A stretch of DNA of 53,338 bases, taken from Candidatus Multiplicimicrobium inquinatum. GTDB lineage: Bacteria; Omnitrophota; Omnitrophia; Omnitrophales; Aquincolibacteriaceae. The notes under the pieces were generated by a model. The model ran no database searches, had not been told where the DNA came from, and saw only the letters and a program-made list of their open reading frames with translations. The stretch covers positions 1 through 53,338 of the forward strand of contig DDUN01000032.1 of the NCBI GenBank assembly GCA_002344825.1, written 5' to 3'. The translations under genes and the position numbers were made by a program. Each line of letters begins with the position of its first letter. Positions within the stretch are counted from its first letter, which is position 1. Shown in pieces: positions 33,985 through 42,653 of this stretch.

Positions 33985-33999
33985 TCGGGAGAAAATAAT

Positions 34000-36777
34000 A
34001 TGACATTGAAACCTTGGCGCGAAGTTGCTGTCCCTCATGAAGATGTTCTGAAAGGAACTTTCCAACAAGCGGAGTTTGCCGCGGACTTGTCGAGAGTTCA
34101 TGAGGGTACCGCTACGTCTGAATACCAAAATCCCGATTTGTTTTTTAAGCGAACATTTATCACGGAGGGAATGCGCTTACTGCTTGATTCGGTAGTTAAA
34201 AGATTGTCAGGTAAGGGCGGTGACCCGGTTATACAGCTTCAAACGGCATTTGGCGGTGGTAAGACACATACGATGCTAGCTGTTTACCATCTGGCAAAAG
34301 GAGATGCTCCCGTTGCTAAACTCCAAGGTATAGAACAGATATTATCAGCAGCCAAAGTAGCTTCTTTACCCAAAGCGAATATTGTAGTTTTGGATGGGAT
34401 TCGTCTTTCACCAAATCAGCCACAGAAGCGCGGCAAGATTTCAGTTAGAACCATATGGGGCGAGTTGGCTTGGCAGCTTGGTAAAGAGTCTGCCTATGAA
34501 CAACTTAAAGATGCGGATGCATCCGGAACTTCACCGGGCAAAGAATTGCTGGCAAAGATTATCGCTGAGTATGCGCCCTGCGTCATTTTGATTGATGAGC
34601 TTGTTGCATATATCCGTCAATTTTCTGACGGCAAGAGTTTTTCTGGCGGCACATATGAATCAAATCTTTCTTTTATCCAAGCTTTAACTGAAGCTGTAAA
34701 AGCTGTTCCTACCGCTGTTTTGCTAGCGTCTTTGCCCGAGTCTGACAAAGAGGCTGGGGGGCAAAGAGGTGTTCAAGCGCTTAACACATTGGCACATTAT
34801 TTTGGACGAGTCCAAGCGTTATGGAAACCAGTGGCAACCGAAGAAGCTTTTGAGATTGTGAGGCGGCGTCTTTTTACGAAAGTCAGTGATCACAAGCTTT
34901 CAGAAAATGTTTGTCGTGCGTTTGCTGATGCGTATGTTGAAAATTCTGACGAGTTGCCACAGGAAACGCAGGAAAGTCGTTATTTTGAGAGATTAATGCA
35001 TGCATATCCGATTCATCCGGAGGTGTTTGACCGACTTTATGAAGATTGGTCGTCGCTGGAAAATTTCCAACGGACTCGTGGTGTGCTGAAATTAATGGCA
35101 AAAGTGATTCATCGTTTATGGGTAGACGGCAACAATGACATGATGATTATGCCCGGTAGCATTCCTCTTTACGATGGTGACACACGCAATGAAGTCATTA
35201 ACTATTTGGCGCAAGGCTGGGACCCTGTTTTGGAGCGCGATATTGATGGAGAGAAGGCGGAGACGACCGAAATTGAAAAGAAAGATACCCGTCTAGGTAG
35301 TTTGCAGGCTTGTCGCAGAGTCGCTCGTACAATTTTCTTGGGTAGTGCTCCAACTACACCAAATCAAATGGTGCGAGGTTTGGAAACAAAGCGTGTTGTT
35401 CTTGGATGCGTGCAGCCCGGTCAGCAGGTTGGAGTATTTAAGGATTCGTTGCGACGGTTAACGGATCGGCTTCACTATTTGAATATTGCTAATGAACGAT
35501 GCTGGTTTGATGTCCGACCGAATTTACGAAAGGAAATGGAAGAGCGCAAACGTCGATTTAATGACCAGGAAGATGTTTTGCCGGCAATAAGAGCAAGGCT
35601 TCAACAGACACTTGGCGCTGGAGCATTTGGCGGGGTTCATGTTTTTACGGCAAGCGGCGATATTCCAGATGATAAAACTCTAAGGCTGGTTGCGTTGCCC
35701 CCGACTATACCCTTCTCCCGTCAGGAAGAACGCTTATGGCGGCCAGAAGTTGACAAGTTCTTAAAACAACGCGGAGACCAGCCAAGGCAGAAACAAAATA
35801 GATTGATATTTCTGGCGTCGGAATTTGAAAGCGTTAACCGATTGAATGATCAGGTGCGTTCAGTTTTGGCTTGGGAGTCAATTGTTTCAGATTATCGTGA
35901 GAATAAATTAGTTCTCGATAATTTGATGGCGAAAAATGCTGAAGGTGCTCTTGCGCAAGCGAAGGATGCGCTACATCGCATGATTCGTGAAGCTTACAAA
36001 TGGCTTTTAGTACCAATGCAGGAGCAGGTGGCTGGTAAAGGAGTAAGTGAGATCATCTGGGAGCATTTTCCATTGAATCCTGGTTCGCCTGGGTTCGCAC
36101 AGGAGATTGAAAGGGTTCTAAAGGAAGGTGAATTGCTTATAACCGAATGGGCTCCGATTCATTTGTCAAAGGTTTTGAAGACTTGGTTTTGGAAAGATGG
36201 TAAGCAGGAAGCAAGCGCCTTGGATGTTTGGGAGAAAATGTGCAACTATCTATATCTGCCGAGACTCAAAGACGATGGTGTATATAAGAATACAATCCTT
36301 GCTGGCGCCTCTTCTTTTGATTTTTACGGAGTAGCTCAAGGGAGAGACGGCGACAAGTACGTGGGATTTTCTTTTGGACAAGCTACTTACGCAATACTCG
36401 ATTCAGACTTACTTTTGATTGAGCCTACGGCGGCTACGGAACAGGCTAAGAAAATTCAACCTGTAGATGTTTCGGCAGCAGTTCCTGGGGTAACACAGAG
36501 CCAGCCGACTCAGGTAACTCAGGCTACAACGAAAAAAGCCAAAAAGCATTTTTATGGAATGGTTGACCTTCATCCCGTGTTGGCAAAGAAACAATTTGCT
36601 GATCTGGTTGATGAAGTGGCTATTCATTTCACATCTGACCCCTCAGCTGAAGTGAAGATTAAAGTAGAAATTGTCGCAGACTCTAAAAAAGGCTTCACCG
36701 AAAACGTTCAGCGCACTGTGAAAGAAAATTCTAAGCAGCTCAATTTGAAAATCGCTGAATTTGAGGATGGGGTTTGA
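34000..36777 (+). CDS. DUF499 AAA-type ATPase
   Basis: A 925-residue protein with Walker A in TAFGGGKTHTM (about residue 85) and Walker B in VILIDELVAYIRQ (about 200), matching the DUF499 (COG1483) ATPases. Start ATG 34000 with GGGAG upstream, 15 bases after the methyltransferase stop. The C-terminus has a Gln/Thr-rich linker (830-850) and a small terminal domain. It should power or gate the helicase/methylase complex. No PLD-type nuclease or DUF1998 gene follows. Confidence 0.88.
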   Translation: MTLKPWREVAVPHEDVLKGTFQQAEFAADLSRVHEGTATSEYQNPDLFFKRTFITEGMRLLLDSVVKRLSGKGGDPVIQLQTAFGGGKTHTMLAVYHLAKGDAPVAKLQGIEQILSAAKVASLPKANIVVLDGIRLSPNQPQKRGKISVRTIWGELAWQLGKESAYEQLKDADASGTSPGKELLAKIIAEYAPCVILIDELVAYIRQFSDGKSFSGGTYESNLSFIQALTEAVKAVPTAVLLASLPESDKEAGGQRGVQALNTLAHYFGRVQALWKPVATEEAFEIVRRRLFTKVSDHKLSENVCRAFADAYVENSDELPQETQESRYFERLMHAYPIHPEVFDRLYEDWSSLENFQRTRGVLKLMAKVIHRLWVDGNNDMMIMPGSIPLYDGDTRNEVINYLAQGWDPVLERDIDGEKAETTEIEKKDTRLGSLQACRRVARTIFLGSAPTTPNQMVRGLETKRVVLGCVQPGQQVGVFKDSLRRLTDRLHYLNIANERCWFDVRPNLRKEMEERKRRFNDQEDVLPAIRARLQQTLGAGAFGGVHVFTASGDIPDDKTLRLVALPPTIPFSRQEERLWRPEVDKFLKQRGDQPRQKQNRLIFLASEFESVNRLNDQVRSVLAWESIVSDYRENKLVLDNLMAKNAEGALAQAKDALHRMIREAYKWLLVPMQEQVAGKGVSEIIWEHFPLNPGSPGFAQEIERVLKEGELLITEWAPIHLSKVLKTWFWKDGKQEASALDVWEKMCNYLYLPRLKDDGVYKNTILAGASSFDFYGVAQGRDGDKYVGFSFGQATYAILDSDLLLIEPTAATEQAKKIQPVDVSAAVPGVTQSQPTQVTQATTKKAKKHFYGMVDLHPVLAKKQFADLVDEVAIHFTSDPSAEVKIKVEIVADSKKGFTENVQRTVKENSKQLNLKIAEFEDGV

Positions 36778-36976
36778 AAAATTACGTACCATTTGAACCC
36801 GCTTTAAATTGTGTTTGAGTATGCTATGAATTGCTTTCCGAAAGCTAACTTTTTACCATTCCATTTAAGTAGAAATTAGCTAAAATGTTTGCTGTGTTTC
36901 AACGTTGCATCGCGAGGCCATCTGCGCTGAGCATGCATGACAATCAATCAGAAGTTGGGGGCGGGAACTCTTAGCG

Positions 36977-37045
36977 GTTCTCCGAGCTGATTTCTCCACA
37001 AAGTGCCGTGTGTGGTCCTGATTTGGACGCGGCAACCCGGAGAAT
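36977..37045 (+). other. Structured intergenic segment with alternative pairings
   Basis: In the 461-base gap 36778-37238, TTCTCCG (36978-36984) pairs perfectly with CGGAGAA (37038-37044), enclosing GTCC-tgattt-GGAC and GCCG/CGGC steps. The same TTCTCC can instead pair with GGGAAC just upstream. This could be an RNA switch or a processed 3' UTR, but there is no match to a known class. The rest of the gap is AT-rich and empty apart from the terminator and hairpin listed next. Confidence 0.3.
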
Positions 37046-37158
37046 CCCGGCTATTCCTCACACCCCAAAATAGTTCCCTTTAATTAATCCAGTATTTTCT
37101 CCACCCCCATAGTGTGTCTTCTAATCATTTTTAACTAAAAATCCGTCTTTTTGTTTTT

Positions 37159-37192
37159 AGCGGGTAACCCTCCGAGGTTGCCCGCTTTTTTT
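37159..37192 (+). terminator. Rho-independent terminator after defence operon
   Basis: 11-bp stem AGCGGGTAACC / GGTTGCCCGCT with one G-U step and a 6-nt loop, followed by seven T. It lies 46 bases ahead of the tandem-HTH regulator start, so it may also attenuate a transcript leading into that gene. Confidence 0.85.
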
Positions 37193-37205
37193 ATGCCTAT
37201 TTTCA

Positions 37206-37233
37206 GTTCCTCGCACGGCGGAAAGCGAGGAAC
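37206..37233 (+). promoter_or_regulatory. Hairpin that buries the Shine-Dalgarno of the regulator gene
   Basis: Perfect 9-bp inverted repeat GTTCCTCGC / GCGAGGAAC with a 10-nt loop. The only good Shine-Dalgarno for GTG 37239 is the GAGG at 37227-37230, inside the 3' arm. If formed in RNA the hairpin would block ribosome binding; as DNA it could be an operator. Confidence 0.55.
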
Positions 37234-37238
37234 AAGAG

Positions 37239-37829
37239 GTGTTTTACGAAACGACAGATTCAGGAGGGCGTCGCCGCGCCCGAGTGCGGGAAGTGGATTT
37301 CATGCGTGTTGAGGATGCATCCATCCAGGATGCGCTAAGTCCATTTGAAATGGAAATTAAGAACAAAATAGCTGGGGAAGACAGTCTTAGAGACTCTTTG
37401 AGTCAGGAAGATAAAAGTCAGTCTAGATTTCGAGGCATTCTAAAGAGAAAGTTTCGAAAGCTTTTATCGAAGGGTGTTTTGACAGTCCGGCAGAGGGAAT
37501 TCTACGAGCTGTTTTACATTCAAAGATTAACAGATGTGGAAACTGCAAAACGAATGGGAGTTTCCAGGGTCCGTGTGCGTAAGCTGCGCTGGGCGCTAAA
37601 AAAAGCTTTGAATCGAGCGGTCAAATGCAAAAAAGGGAAGGAGGCGGTTGTTCCAAAAGTCCGATACGGCAGCCTCACAAAGAATCAGAAAAACATATGG
37701 ATGATGTATCGAAAAGAAAAGCTATCTCCCGTTCAGATAGCTCGGAAGCTAGGGAGGACTAAACAGGCTGTTTATGGGGTTTTAAAAAACATCCAAAAAA
37801 AATCTCTTCCAAGGAAAAACTTTGACTAG
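37239..37829 (+). CDS. Tandem sigma-region-4-like HTH regulator of conjugation operon
   Basis: A 196-residue basic protein with two HTH units of sigma-70 region-4 type. The first is LTVRQREFYELFYIQRLTDVE-TAKRMGVSRVRVRKL (about residues 83-125). The second is LTKNQKNIWMMYRKEKLSPV-QIARKLGRTKQAVYGVLKN (about 147-187). No sigma region 2 is visible. GTG 37239 fits the GAGG element. The last codons overlap the start of the conserved box (stop TAG at 37827-37829). It is the obvious candidate to recognise that box and activate both conjugation operons. It could instead be a phage-type late activator. Confidence 0.7.
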   Translation: MFYETTDSGGRRRARVREVDFMRVEDASIQDALSPFEMEIKNKIAGEDSLRDSLSQEDKSQSRFRGILKRKFRKLLSKGVLTVRQREFYELFYIQRLTDVETAKRMGVSRVRVRKLRWALKKALNRAVKCKKGKEAVVPKVRYGSLTKNQKNIWMMYRKEKLSPVQIARKLGRTKQAVYGVLKNIQKKSLPRKNFD

Positions 37830-37866
37830 GTTGGAACAGATATCTCAAAAGTGCCCAATACTATGA
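37815..37866 (+). promoter_or_regulatory. 52-nt conserved bipartite box, copy B
   Basis: Same structure as 15326-15377: AAAAACy, the 21-base identical block, exactly 10 variable bases, then GCCCAATACTATGA. It overlaps the end of the tandem-HTH gene and lies 90 bases before the pilin gene. Identity ends abruptly outside the two blocks, so selection rather than recent copying is likely. Confidence 0.7.
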
Positions 37867-37938
37867 GGGAAGGAAAAATCCACTAAAAAAAGAAGGCTAC
37901 ATGGGCCTTCGCTAGGGGTTTAGAAGTACCTTCCCTCA
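37864..37938 (+). promoter_or_regulatory. Nested hairpin leader of the VirB operon
   Basis: TGAGGGAAGG (37864-37873) pairs perfectly with CCTTCCCTCA (37929-37938), enclosing a second stem GAAGGC / GCCTTC (37892-37910). It lies between the box and the pilin Shine-Dalgarno and could control readthrough or mRNA stability. Confidence 0.4.
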
Positions 37939-37956
37939 CTTTTGAGAGGTTCGAGC

Positions 37957-38271
37957 ATGAATCGAAAAATAATCCGAATTTTATACGCGGTAAAAATTCT
38001 GGGATTTGTATCCCTGATCTTGGCCCAAAGCGCATATGCCGCGGCTGGGTCAGAAGATGATCTCGGATACTTCCTAGAAAGAATCGGAGATTTTTTGATT
38101 CGTACTATCGGTCCGGGAGTCCTTGTCATCGGTGTGGCGGTTGCAGGGGTTTCTATGGCCCTCGGGGATGAACAGGGGATGAGACGCGGCGCTCTAGCGG
38201 CAGGCGGAGGTGCTCTCATCATGCTCTCCCGGGCCGTGCTCGACCTCATTCAAAACGTAACTCATTTTTAG
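37957..38271 (+). CDS. virB2: VirB2/TrbC-like conjugative pilin
   Basis: A 104-residue protein, ATG 37957. A signal segment ends AQSAYAAAG, followed by a short mature protein with two hydrophobic helices (IRTIGPGVLVIGVAVAGVSMA and GALAAGGGALIMLSRAVLDLI), the layout of VirB2 pilins. First gene of the T4SS operon behind box B. Confidence 0.8.
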   Translation: MNRKIIRILYAVKILGFVSLILAQSAYAAAGSEDDLGYFLERIGDFLIRTIGPGVLVIGVAVAGVSMALGDEQGMRRGALAAGGGALIMLSRAVLDLIQNVTHF

Positions 38272-38553
38272 GTGATTATAGTGAAGAAAATAAAAGGCTA
38301 TCGAAGCATTTTCCAAAAAAATCGGATACTAGGTTTGGAGTTCCCTGACCTTCTGATATTAATCCTGGCCTATTTATTTCTTTTCCTGTTCTCAGGAAAC
38401 TTGGTTTTTAATTTTGTGATTCTTGCCGGCTTTTATCTGTTGCTGCGTCTTTACAAAAAGAATAAGCCCGCTCACTGGACCTCTTCGGTTTTAAGGTTTC
38501 TTTTTACACCTAAACGATATCGCGCTGATCGTGAAAAGGATGCTCATGAGTAA
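38272..38553 (+). CDS. virB3: VirB3/TrbD-like T4SS membrane protein
   Basis: About 90 residues with a hydrophobic hairpin (LEFPDLLILILAYLFLFLF, then VFNFVILAGFYLLLRLY) near the N-terminus and a basic C-terminus, the VirB3 layout. It lies between VirB2 and VirB4, as in other systems. GTG 38272 directly follows the pilin stop; GTG 38281 has a better Shine-Dalgarno distance and may be the true start. It overlaps the VirB4 gene by 8 bases. Confidence 0.75.
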   Translation: MIIVKKIKGYRSIFQKNRILGLEFPDLLILILAYLFLFLFSGNLVFNFVILAGFYLLLRLYKKNKPAHWTSSVLRFLFTPKRYRADREKDAHE

Positions 38554-41053
38554 TTCGCTCTCACGCATCAAAGATTTACTTACAGAGGAAAAACAGAAGC
38601 CGTTTTTTAGCAGCATTGACCTTTTCGGAATTGAAGAGGATTTTTTGATAGGGGTTTCTGGTCAGATGGCAGTCGGCTTTTCTGTCGAAGGTAGGGATTT
38701 ATTGCTTGAGGGGGAATCTGAAATTAATGACTTTGAGCAAAGGATGAGACGTTTTTTGAATCATCTGCCGGAAGAAGTTGAGATCCATTTCATTGTTCAA
38801 AGTCGAACCGGGGACGAAGGAATTCTTAAAGAATATAGAACAAATGTCACGGTCAGCGACCTATTAGCTCAAAAGATTTCAGATGCAAAAGTTGAGGGAT
38901 ATCGACTTAATCCATTTCAGCAGCGACGGATATTCATTTATGTGACTGCATCCTTTCTTGATGCTCAAAAAACATCTCTTATGATGCCCGATCTTGCAAT
39001 GGCATTTGGAAAGAAAGCACATAAATTGTCTGAAGAGATACTTGCAAAATCTAAAGATCGGTTATTAAAAGCTGCCCAGGAAATACAGAAGGGTCTTGAG
39101 GATTTAAAATTTACACTCGTTCGTCTGAGAGATCACGAAATTTTGGAATATCACCACGAACTTTTGAATCCCTCTTACTCAGATTTGGTCGCCAGACCGC
39201 AAGAATCGGTATTAAAGCCTGACATGAATGAAAGTCTGCGATCCAAACTCCTTCTGTCGCCTCCGTTTGTAGATGAGAGATTCTTTTATTTGGACGGCTA
39301 TTTCCACAAAGGAATCAATTTGCGGCTCTGTCCTGATGAAACAGATTTGAGGTCGATGAGAAATTTTGAAATTGCGTTAGGTCGAGAATATACGATTTCA
39401 CTCTCCTTTTCTTCTCCAGATCAAGACAGGGAAAAGGCGGGGATTCAGCGTAGGGGAAATTTTGCAAAGGCTGGAGGATTTTTCTCAAAGTCAAAAAATC
39501 ACGAAGCTCATCACCAGGCCGAGCAGTCTAGTGAACTTTTAGCAGAAATTGCAGAAACTGAAGATCGCCTTTTTAATGTTTCACTCGGGGTTATGGTGAA
39601 AGCGAAGACTCAAGAATCTGTAAGTGAATTGGCGCTTCAAGTTCTTCGGGCATTTCCAAAACTAGGAGATGCTCGTGGTCTTGAGGACCATATGAACCAT
39701 GACCGGCTCTTTCTTTCGATGCTCCCGCTTCAAGGGGCAGATAATCCACTTTCTTTTTTGATCCGCTCTGAAGCACTTGTTCATTTACTTCCTCTCCAAG
39801 CGAGCTGGAAAGGAACAGAAAAACCAGGGTTGCTGTTAAGGACATGGCGTGATGAGGCCTTAAAGCTCGATATTTTTGATCCCGCGCTTCAAGCAAAACA
39901 CGCTTTAATGCTAGGAAGTACCGGATCGGGAAAATCGTTTTTTACAAATCATTTGCTACTTCATTTTCTGGTGGAGTCCCAAGATCATGAAGTGATTGTG
40001 ATGGATGTTGGTGGGAGTTATCGAAAACTTGCAAGAATTTTAAATGGTAACTACGTAGAGCTCGAATGTTCTGGGGAATATGTTTTAAATCCCTTTCCAA
40101 TAAAACGGATTCTTTTTCCGACAAATGATGCGGATGCTACATTCCTTCAGTTTTTAAAGGAACTTCTCCAGCAGATGATTGGGCCGGAGCGAGTTTGGTC
40201 CGCTAGCGAAAAGATGATTCTCGAGAGAGCGGTTAGGGAAGTTTATCGTCTTCTAAAACCCGACGAGACCCCAATCCTAGGGGATGTTGAAAAACTGCTG
40301 CTCGATTATCCCTTTGGAGATAGCGACGACAAGCGGAAGGCTTATCAATTTGCCAAGGAGCTTTCACTTTTTACTCTAGGAGAGTACGGAAAACTCTTAA
40401 ATCAGCGAGGAAGTTTTGATTTTGATGCCCGATTTACCGTCTTCGACCTTCGTAAAGTATCGGATTACCCGGAACTTCAAGAGATCTTACTTCTGATTAT
40501 TCCATTCGCGCTCAAGCGGCGCTTTGAGAATGTAGGTACTAAGAAAATGCTGGTTCTTGATGAGTGTTGGAGATTTTTAAAGGAAGCGCAGGGAAGCGAC
40601 CTTATTGAGAATTTCTATCGAACCGCTCGGAAAATGAACGCTGGAGTTCTTTCAATCTCACAGAATCCTGAAGACTTTCTGGATTCGAAAATTTCTGGGG
40701 TCATGATCAATAACTCATCCGTGAAGTACATTCTCCGTCTTAAAAAAGGGCATGAAAAGCTTCAAGGTTTTGGTCTCAATGAAAATGAAATACGAGCGAT
40801 TAGCGAGATTGAAGTAAAGCCGGGACATTATGCGGAATGCTTTATCAAGTTTGACGAGCATGGTGTCCTGGTCCGCCTTTCTCCTAATCCATTGGAATAC
40901 TGGATTTCCACAACAGACCCGCAAGATTTAGCGGAGGAATCGAAACAGCGAGCCGTTCTCCGTTCTGGTTCAGAAATCGCTCTCATTGAGCACCTAGCAT
41001 CAGAATATCCTAACGGTATTAAAAAAACTGTGCCGGCTGGAGCTGCGGCATGA
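38546..41053 (+). CDS. virB4: VirB4-family T4SS ATPase
   Basis: An 835-residue conjugation ATPase, start ATG 38546 behind AAAAGGA. The N-terminal CagE/TrbE-like domain is followed by a motor domain with Walker A GSTGSGKS (about 457), Walker B MLVLDECWRFL (about 668) and the ISQNPEDFLDS segment typical of the family. It powers pilus assembly and substrate transfer at the inner membrane. It is the best marker that this operon encodes a T4SS. Confidence 0.92.
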   Translation: MSNSLSRIKDLLTEEKQKPFFSSIDLFGIEEDFLIGVSGQMAVGFSVEGRDLLLEGESEINDFEQRMRRFLNHLPEEVEIHFIVQSRTGDEGILKEYRTNVTVSDLLAQKISDAKVEGYRLNPFQQRRIFIYVTASFLDAQKTSLMMPDLAMAFGKKAHKLSEEILAKSKDRLLKAAQEIQKGLEDLKFTLVRLRDHEILEYHHELLNPSYSDLVARPQESVLKPDMNESLRSKLLLSPPFVDERFFYLDGYFHKGINLRLCPDETDLRSMRNFEIALGREYTISLSFSSPDQDREKAGIQRRGNFAKAGGFFSKSKNHEAHHQAEQSSELLAEIAETEDRLFNVSLGVMVKAKTQESVSELALQVLRAFPKLGDARGLEDHMNHDRLFLSMLPLQGADNPLSFLIRSEALVHLLPLQASWKGTEKPGLLLRTWRDEALKLDIFDPALQAKHALMLGSTGSGKSFFTNHLLLHFLVESQDHEVIVMDVGGSYRKLARILNGNYVELECSGEYVLNPFPIKRILFPTNDADATFLQFLKELLQQMIGPERVWSASEKMILERAVREVYRLLKPDETPILGDVEKLLLDYPFGDSDDKRKAYQFAKELSLFTLGEYGKLLNQRGSFDFDARFTVFDLRKVSDYPELQEILLLIIPFALKRRFENVGTKKMLVLDECWRFLKEAQGSDLIENFYRTARKMNAGVLSISQNPEDFLDSKISGVMINNSSVKYILRLKKGHEKLQGFGLNENEIRAISEIEVKPGHYAECFIKFDEHGVLVRLSPNPLEYWISTTDPQDLAEESKQRAVLRSGSEIALIEHLASEYPNGIKKTVPAGAAA

Positions 41054-41811
41054 AGAAAAGCATTTTATTTACCACGATGCTGTTTGCTTCAATCGTTCTT
41101 TGGAGCCCAGTCTCCCGAGCAACAGGAATGCCCACTTTCGATGCGGTTAACGCTGCTCTAAATGAACTTCGAAATGTTCTTATGCAATCCCAGTTTGCAC
41201 AAGATATGGCCGGAGCACTAGAGCGGCTCAACCAGTTAAAAGCTCAGTATCTTGAGACCCTTCGCTTTAACTCTGGAATTGATGATGTCATTAGCTTGTT
41301 TAATGGATCATCTTTGCCGCCATTTCCGAGAGGGGCTGAGGTCTCCGACGCATTTTGGGATTTCAGCGCTGTCGTACCGCATTTTGAAAGACTCGAAAAC
41401 TCTTCCGGGGTTTCTCAGATTCGAGATTCGCTCGAAGCGATAACCGGCGAAATTCCGAACTCAGAAGTTCGGGCATACATTCCATTTGAGGAAATGCAGG
41501 TTGTTTCCGGCTTCCATACCGCTCAGGAGATTAGGCGTGCAGGTGAGGAAGTTCGAGAAACAGCAAGATCGATTTCGCAGCAAGCACAAACTGCCAGTCC
41601 CAAAGGAGCAGCGCGTCTGCAAGCTGATGCTATGTCCCGCGTGCTTGTTGCGAGCCAAGAAAATCAAGAAGCAATGGCAAAGCTTATAGAACTCCAGGCT
41701 ACGCAGGTGGAACAAGTATCGAGAGAAGAAAAAAGACTCGAGTCTGAACGCCTTAAATACATGAGTGATGCTAAAGACTATATCTCTGAACTGCTTGGCG
41801 GGGTGTCATGA
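41050..41811 (+). CDS. virB5: VirB5/TrbJ-like T4SS protein
   Basis: A 253-residue exported protein with a signal peptide ending near SRATG, then MPTFDAVNAALNEL, close to the (G/M)(I/M)P.FDA.N start of TrbJ/VirB5 proteins, then mostly helical. It has a 4-base overlap with VirB4 and with VirB6. It probably acts as the minor pilus component. Confidence 0.72.
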   Translation: MKKSILFTTMLFASIVLWSPVSRATGMPTFDAVNAALNELRNVLMQSQFAQDMAGALERLNQLKAQYLETLRFNSGIDDVISLFNGSSLPPFPRGAEVSDAFWDFSAVVPHFERLENSSGVSQIRDSLEAITGEIPNSEVRAYIPFEEMQVVSGFHTAQEIRRAGEEVRETARSISQQAQTASPKGAARLQADAMSRVLVASQENQEAMAKLIELQATQVEQVSREEKRLESERLKYMSDAKDYISELLGGVS

Positions 41812-42653
41812 TGCCGGGAGATCAGTTTTTATTCACTAATGCACTTCAAATTCCGGATCTTTTTTCTGCGCCATTTGCGACAACGATGCGACTTGCATTC
41901 ATTTTGTTCTCGTTGATGTTGCCGGTCGCCATCCTTCATGAAAACATTCAAACAATTAAAGATGGTTCTGATTATCCGGGGTTGCTAATTCGAGTGATTT
42001 TGGTGGTAAGCCTTTTGGTGGTCTATGACAGGTTTTTTACCTGGATTGTTTATGGGATGGACCTTTTATCGAAGGCGATTCTTCCGGAAGAAGAGTTTAA
42101 GGAGGTTGTTCGCCAGATATTTCAAGAAATTCAAAAGGGTAAGGATCTTGGAATTTTGAGATTCTTTTCCATCATGACGGCGATGAATTTCATTACCTAT
42201 GCTGTGGCATTGGCTCTTTTGGGGGTTATTACCTGGCTGCGTTTTGTGTTTTTGTCTTTGCTCTTTGTTGTCGGACCGATTTTGGTTGGCGTATCGGTCT
42301 ATAAAGAGGTTTCACAGGGACTCAGGTTTTGGATTAAAAGCCTTGTTTCAGTTTCTTTGTGGACGGTTGTTCTGTCCATTCTCATGAAAGTAATTTCGGT
42401 CATGAATATTACGGCCATTTATTTGCCGCAGGAGACAAATACAGCATCTGTCTTTGCGGCCAATATTCTCTTTATCCTTCTATTTATATCCGTTCCGATT
42501 ATTGCACATCAGATTACAGCTGGTGGAACACTGAGCAGTCTGGGGTCAGCGGTGATCGGCATTGGAACTGCATTTATGGCAAAGACAATTACTAAACCGA
42601 AATTTTCAAAGCCCAATCAAGCCCCTAAGGGCGTCGGGGGTGGTTACAAATGA
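41808..42653 (+). CDS. virB6: VirB6/TrbL-like polytopic T4SS protein
   Basis: A 281-residue protein with about six hydrophobic segments and a Lys/Gly-rich cytoplasmic tail. Assigned from position between VirB5 and VirB8 and from the topology; sequence signatures are weak, as usual for this family. It should form part of the inner-membrane channel. Confidence 0.72.
   Translation: MMPGDQFLFTNALQIPDLFSAPFATTMRLAFILFSLMLPVAILHENIQTIKDGSDYPGLLIRVILVVSLLVVYDRFFTWIVYGMDLLSKAILPEEEFKEVVRQIFQEIQKGKDLGILRFFSIMTAMNFITYAVALALLGVITWLRFVFLSLLFVVGPILVGVSVYKEVSQGLRFWIKSLVSVSLWTVVLSILMKVISVMNITAIYLPQETNTASVFAANILFILLFISVPIIAHQITAGGTLSSLGSAVIGIGTAFMAKTITKPKFSKPNQAPKGVGGGYK

Noticed and set aside
27590..36777. 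Calling the helicase/methylase/DUF499 operon DISARM or type I restriction-modification
   Set aside because: No DrmA/DrmB/DrmC-like genes and no HsdS specificity subunit are present; the DUF1156 and DUF499 signatures point to a separate defence family.
36961..37060. tRNA-like appearance of the intergenic hairpins
   Set aside because: No T-loop GGTTCGA-type motif, no acceptor stem or CCA, and the arms do not fold as a cloverleaf.
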